Positions 5,530 to 6,804 of a DNA stretch of 6,804 nucleotides are shown piece by piece (within the stretch, counting starts at the first letter, position 1; the number at the start of each line of letters is the position of its first letter). Location of the stretch: NCBI GenBank assembly GCA_023436685.1, contig JAEZIL010000350.1, forward strand, positions 1 to 6,804, in the 5' to 3' direction. The notes beneath the pieces were generated by a model, which saw only the letters and a list, made by a program, of their open reading frames with translations, made no database searches and was not told the origin of the DNA. Position numbers and translations under genes: made by a program. This DNA is from Bacteroidota bacterium (GTDB lineage Bacteria > Bacteroidota > Bacteroidia > Chitinophagales > Chitinophagaceae).

Positions 5530-5991
5530 ATGAAAATACTGATGGTTTGCCTGGGCAATATTTGCCGCTCGCCAATAGCGGAAGGGCTCATGAGGAATAA
5601 GATACAACAGCATGGGCTGAACTGGGAGGTAGCGTCAGCGGGTACAGAAAGCTACCATATTGGCGAAGCGCCGCACAGGTTTTCGCAAAATATTTGCCAG
5701 TTGAAAGGTGTAGATATATCGGCCCAGCGGGCCAGGAAATTTACCGCTGCAGATTTTGAGAAGTATGATATAATCTACGCTATGGCAGCCGATGTGTATG
5801 AAGAAATAGAAAGAATAGGAGGCAGGAAAGCCAATATGGGCAAAGTGGATTATTTTTTAAATGAACTGGAGCCTGCCAGTAATGGCAATGTGCCCGACCC
5901 TTGGTATGGCCCCGAAGAAGGATATACTACCGTTTATGAATTGATAGACCGCACATGCGATGCGATCATAGAAAAATATAAGAACCAATAA
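5530..5991 (+). CDS. Low-molecular-weight protein tyrosine phosphatase
   Basis: The 153-residue cytoplasmic enzyme hydrolyses phosphotyrosine (or related phospho-groups) through a cysteinyl-phosphate intermediate. The P-loop C7-LGNIC-R13-SP opens the protein, with Cys7 the nucleophile and Arg13 binding phosphate. SAGT (36-39) and YDIIYAM (79-85) follow. Asp123 in VPDPWYG (121-127) is the general acid, and the chain ends in a helix (TTVYELIDRTCDAIIEKY). Length and order fit the family. ATG 5530 was chosen because LMW-PTPs start three to eight residues before the P-loop; earlier in-frame ATGs (5419, 5338) would add unrelated sequence. The usual Asp after YAM is Ala86. The stop codon abuts the hisS ATG. 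Bacterial members often pair with tyrosine kinases of exopolysaccharide export, but none is visible, so the substrate is open. Confidence 0.93.
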   Translation: MKILMVCLGNICRSPIAEGLMRNKIQQHGLNWEVASAGTESYHIGEAPHRFSQNICQLKGVDISAQRARKFTAADFEKYDIIYAMAADVYEEIERIGGRKANMGKVDYFLNELEPASNGNVPDPWYGPEEGYTTVYELIDRTCDAIIEKYKNQ

Positions 5992-6804
5992 ATGTCTAAA
6001 CCATCCATACCACAAGGCACGCGCGACTTCTCACCAGCAGAGGTGCGCAAGCGCCAGTATATATTAGGCACCATCCGGGGTGTATTCGAGCAATATGGTT
6101 TTCAGCCGCTGGAAACACCGGCTATGGAGAACCTGGTTACCCTCACCGGCAAGTACGGCGAAGAAGGCGACCGCCTGATATTTAAGATACTGAATAACGG
6201 CCTTCACGAAAAAAAGGATGCTGATAAAGAGAAACTAAATGATGAGTGGGCCAAACTGTTGAGTAAACCATATTCAACTCCGGTTGTTACAGAGCGTGCC
6301 TTACGTTACGATCTTACAATTCCATTTGCCCGCTACGTGGTAATGCACCAGAACGAGCTGGCATTTCCCTTCCGCCGCTACCAGATGCAGCCTGTATGGC
6401 GAGCCGACAGGCCACAAAAAGGCCGCTATCGTGAGTTTTGGCAGTGCGATGCCGATGTAGTTGGTAGTACATCTCTGATAAATGAGGCTGAGTTGTTATG
6501 CATTTACCAAAGTTCTTTCCACCAGCTTAACCTACCACAGATAGGCATCAAGATAAACAGCCGCAAGTTGCTGGCCGGACTGGCGGAGATATGTGGTATG
6601 CCCGAGCTGATGATGGAGATAACCATTGCGCTCGATAAGCTTGATAAGATAGGTTGGGATGGTGTAGCTAAAGAATTAGTTGAGCGCGGTATTAGCGAAG
6701 CGGGCATTGCACAAATAAAAAAAGTAATAGAAGTTACCGGTAATAACCAGGAGAAGCTGGCTGAACTGTCTGAAATAATGAGGGATAGCCAAATAGGTTT
6801 GCAG
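5992..6804 (+). CDS. hisS: Histidine--tRNA ligase (5' part, cut by window end)
   Basis: HisRS charges tRNA-His with histidine using ATP. The first 271 residues are visible and the frame runs off the window. It starts MSKPSIPQGTRDFSP, typical of class II HisRS. ETPAMENL (41-48) belongs to motif 1, and LRYDLTIPFARYV (104-116) forms the histidine/ATP pocket. Motif 2 is FRRYQMQPVWRADRP (127-141) with KGRYREFWQCDADVVG (143-158). The RYDLT and KGRYREF forms resemble the eukaryotic/archaeal-type HisRS branch rather than the E. coli type (LRPEGT), as I recall for Bacteroidota. A charged insertion (70-95) lies between motifs 1 and 2. The ATG follows the phosphatase TAA with no gap, so translation is probably coupled; no SD stands out. 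The C-terminal anticodon-binding domain is outside the window. Confidence 0.96.
   Translation, partial: MSKPSIPQGTRDFSPAEVRKRQYILGTIRGVFEQYGFQPLETPAMENLVTLTGKYGEEGDRLIFKILNNGLHEKKDADKEKLNDEWAKLLSKPYSTPVVTERALRYDLTIPFARYVVMHQNELAFPFRRYQMQPVWRADRPQKGRYREFWQCDADVVGSTSLINEAELLCIYQSSFHQLNLPQIGIKINSRKLLAGLAEICGMPELMMEITIALDKLDKIGWDGVAKELVERGISEAGIAQIKKVIEVTGNNQEKLAELSEIMRDSQIGLQ

Overview
The window looks like chromosomal DNA of a Bacteroidota bacterium, probably of the Chitinophagia/Sphingobacteriia type. Three things point there. The first gene ends in a type IX secretion (Por) C-terminal sorting domain. Starts mostly lack a Shine-Dalgarno, and the best promoter-like sites fit the Bacteroidota -7 consensus TAnnTTTG. 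The HisRS has the RYDLT...RGRYREF-type sequence (here KGRYREF) seen in that phylum. No tRNA, rRNA, IS element, CRISPR array or integrase was seen.

Layout. 1-834 (+) is the 3' end of a secreted choice-of-anchor I protein with a type A T9SS tail, closed by a strong hairpin. 1175-3156 (+) is a tight run of an ECF-like sigma factor, the 16S rRNA m3U1498 methyltransferase RsmE and an exported DUF4159 protein; spacing is 28 nt, then a 14-nt overlap. A GT4-family glycosyltransferase (4277-3153, -) converges on DUF4159, and the two stop codons share one CTAG. A divergent intergenic region with a perfect 15-bp palindrome leads to an overlooked 39-codon single-TM microprotein (4407-4526, +) with its own intrinsic terminator.

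At 4598-4697 lies a structured non-coding segment whose best terminator points to the minus strand; it may be a small RNA. A phage-terminase-small-subunit-like gene (4959-5384, +) stands alone without phage neighbours. Last come a low-molecular-weight protein tyrosine phosphatase (5530-5991, +) and hisS (5992 to the window end, +), abutted as TAAATG. Three in-phase copies of TGGAACAAAA precede the phosphatase next to a perfect TATCTTTG -7 box.

Working together. Most genes are housekeeping: rRNA modification, tRNA charging, envelope or polysaccharide work, and transcription control. The less ordinary parts are the microprotein, the candidate minus-strand RNA, the orphan terminase-like DNA-binding protein, and the repeat-bearing control region of the phosphatase-hisS pair. 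I see no complete new defence or mobile system, and function for these parts is inference only.
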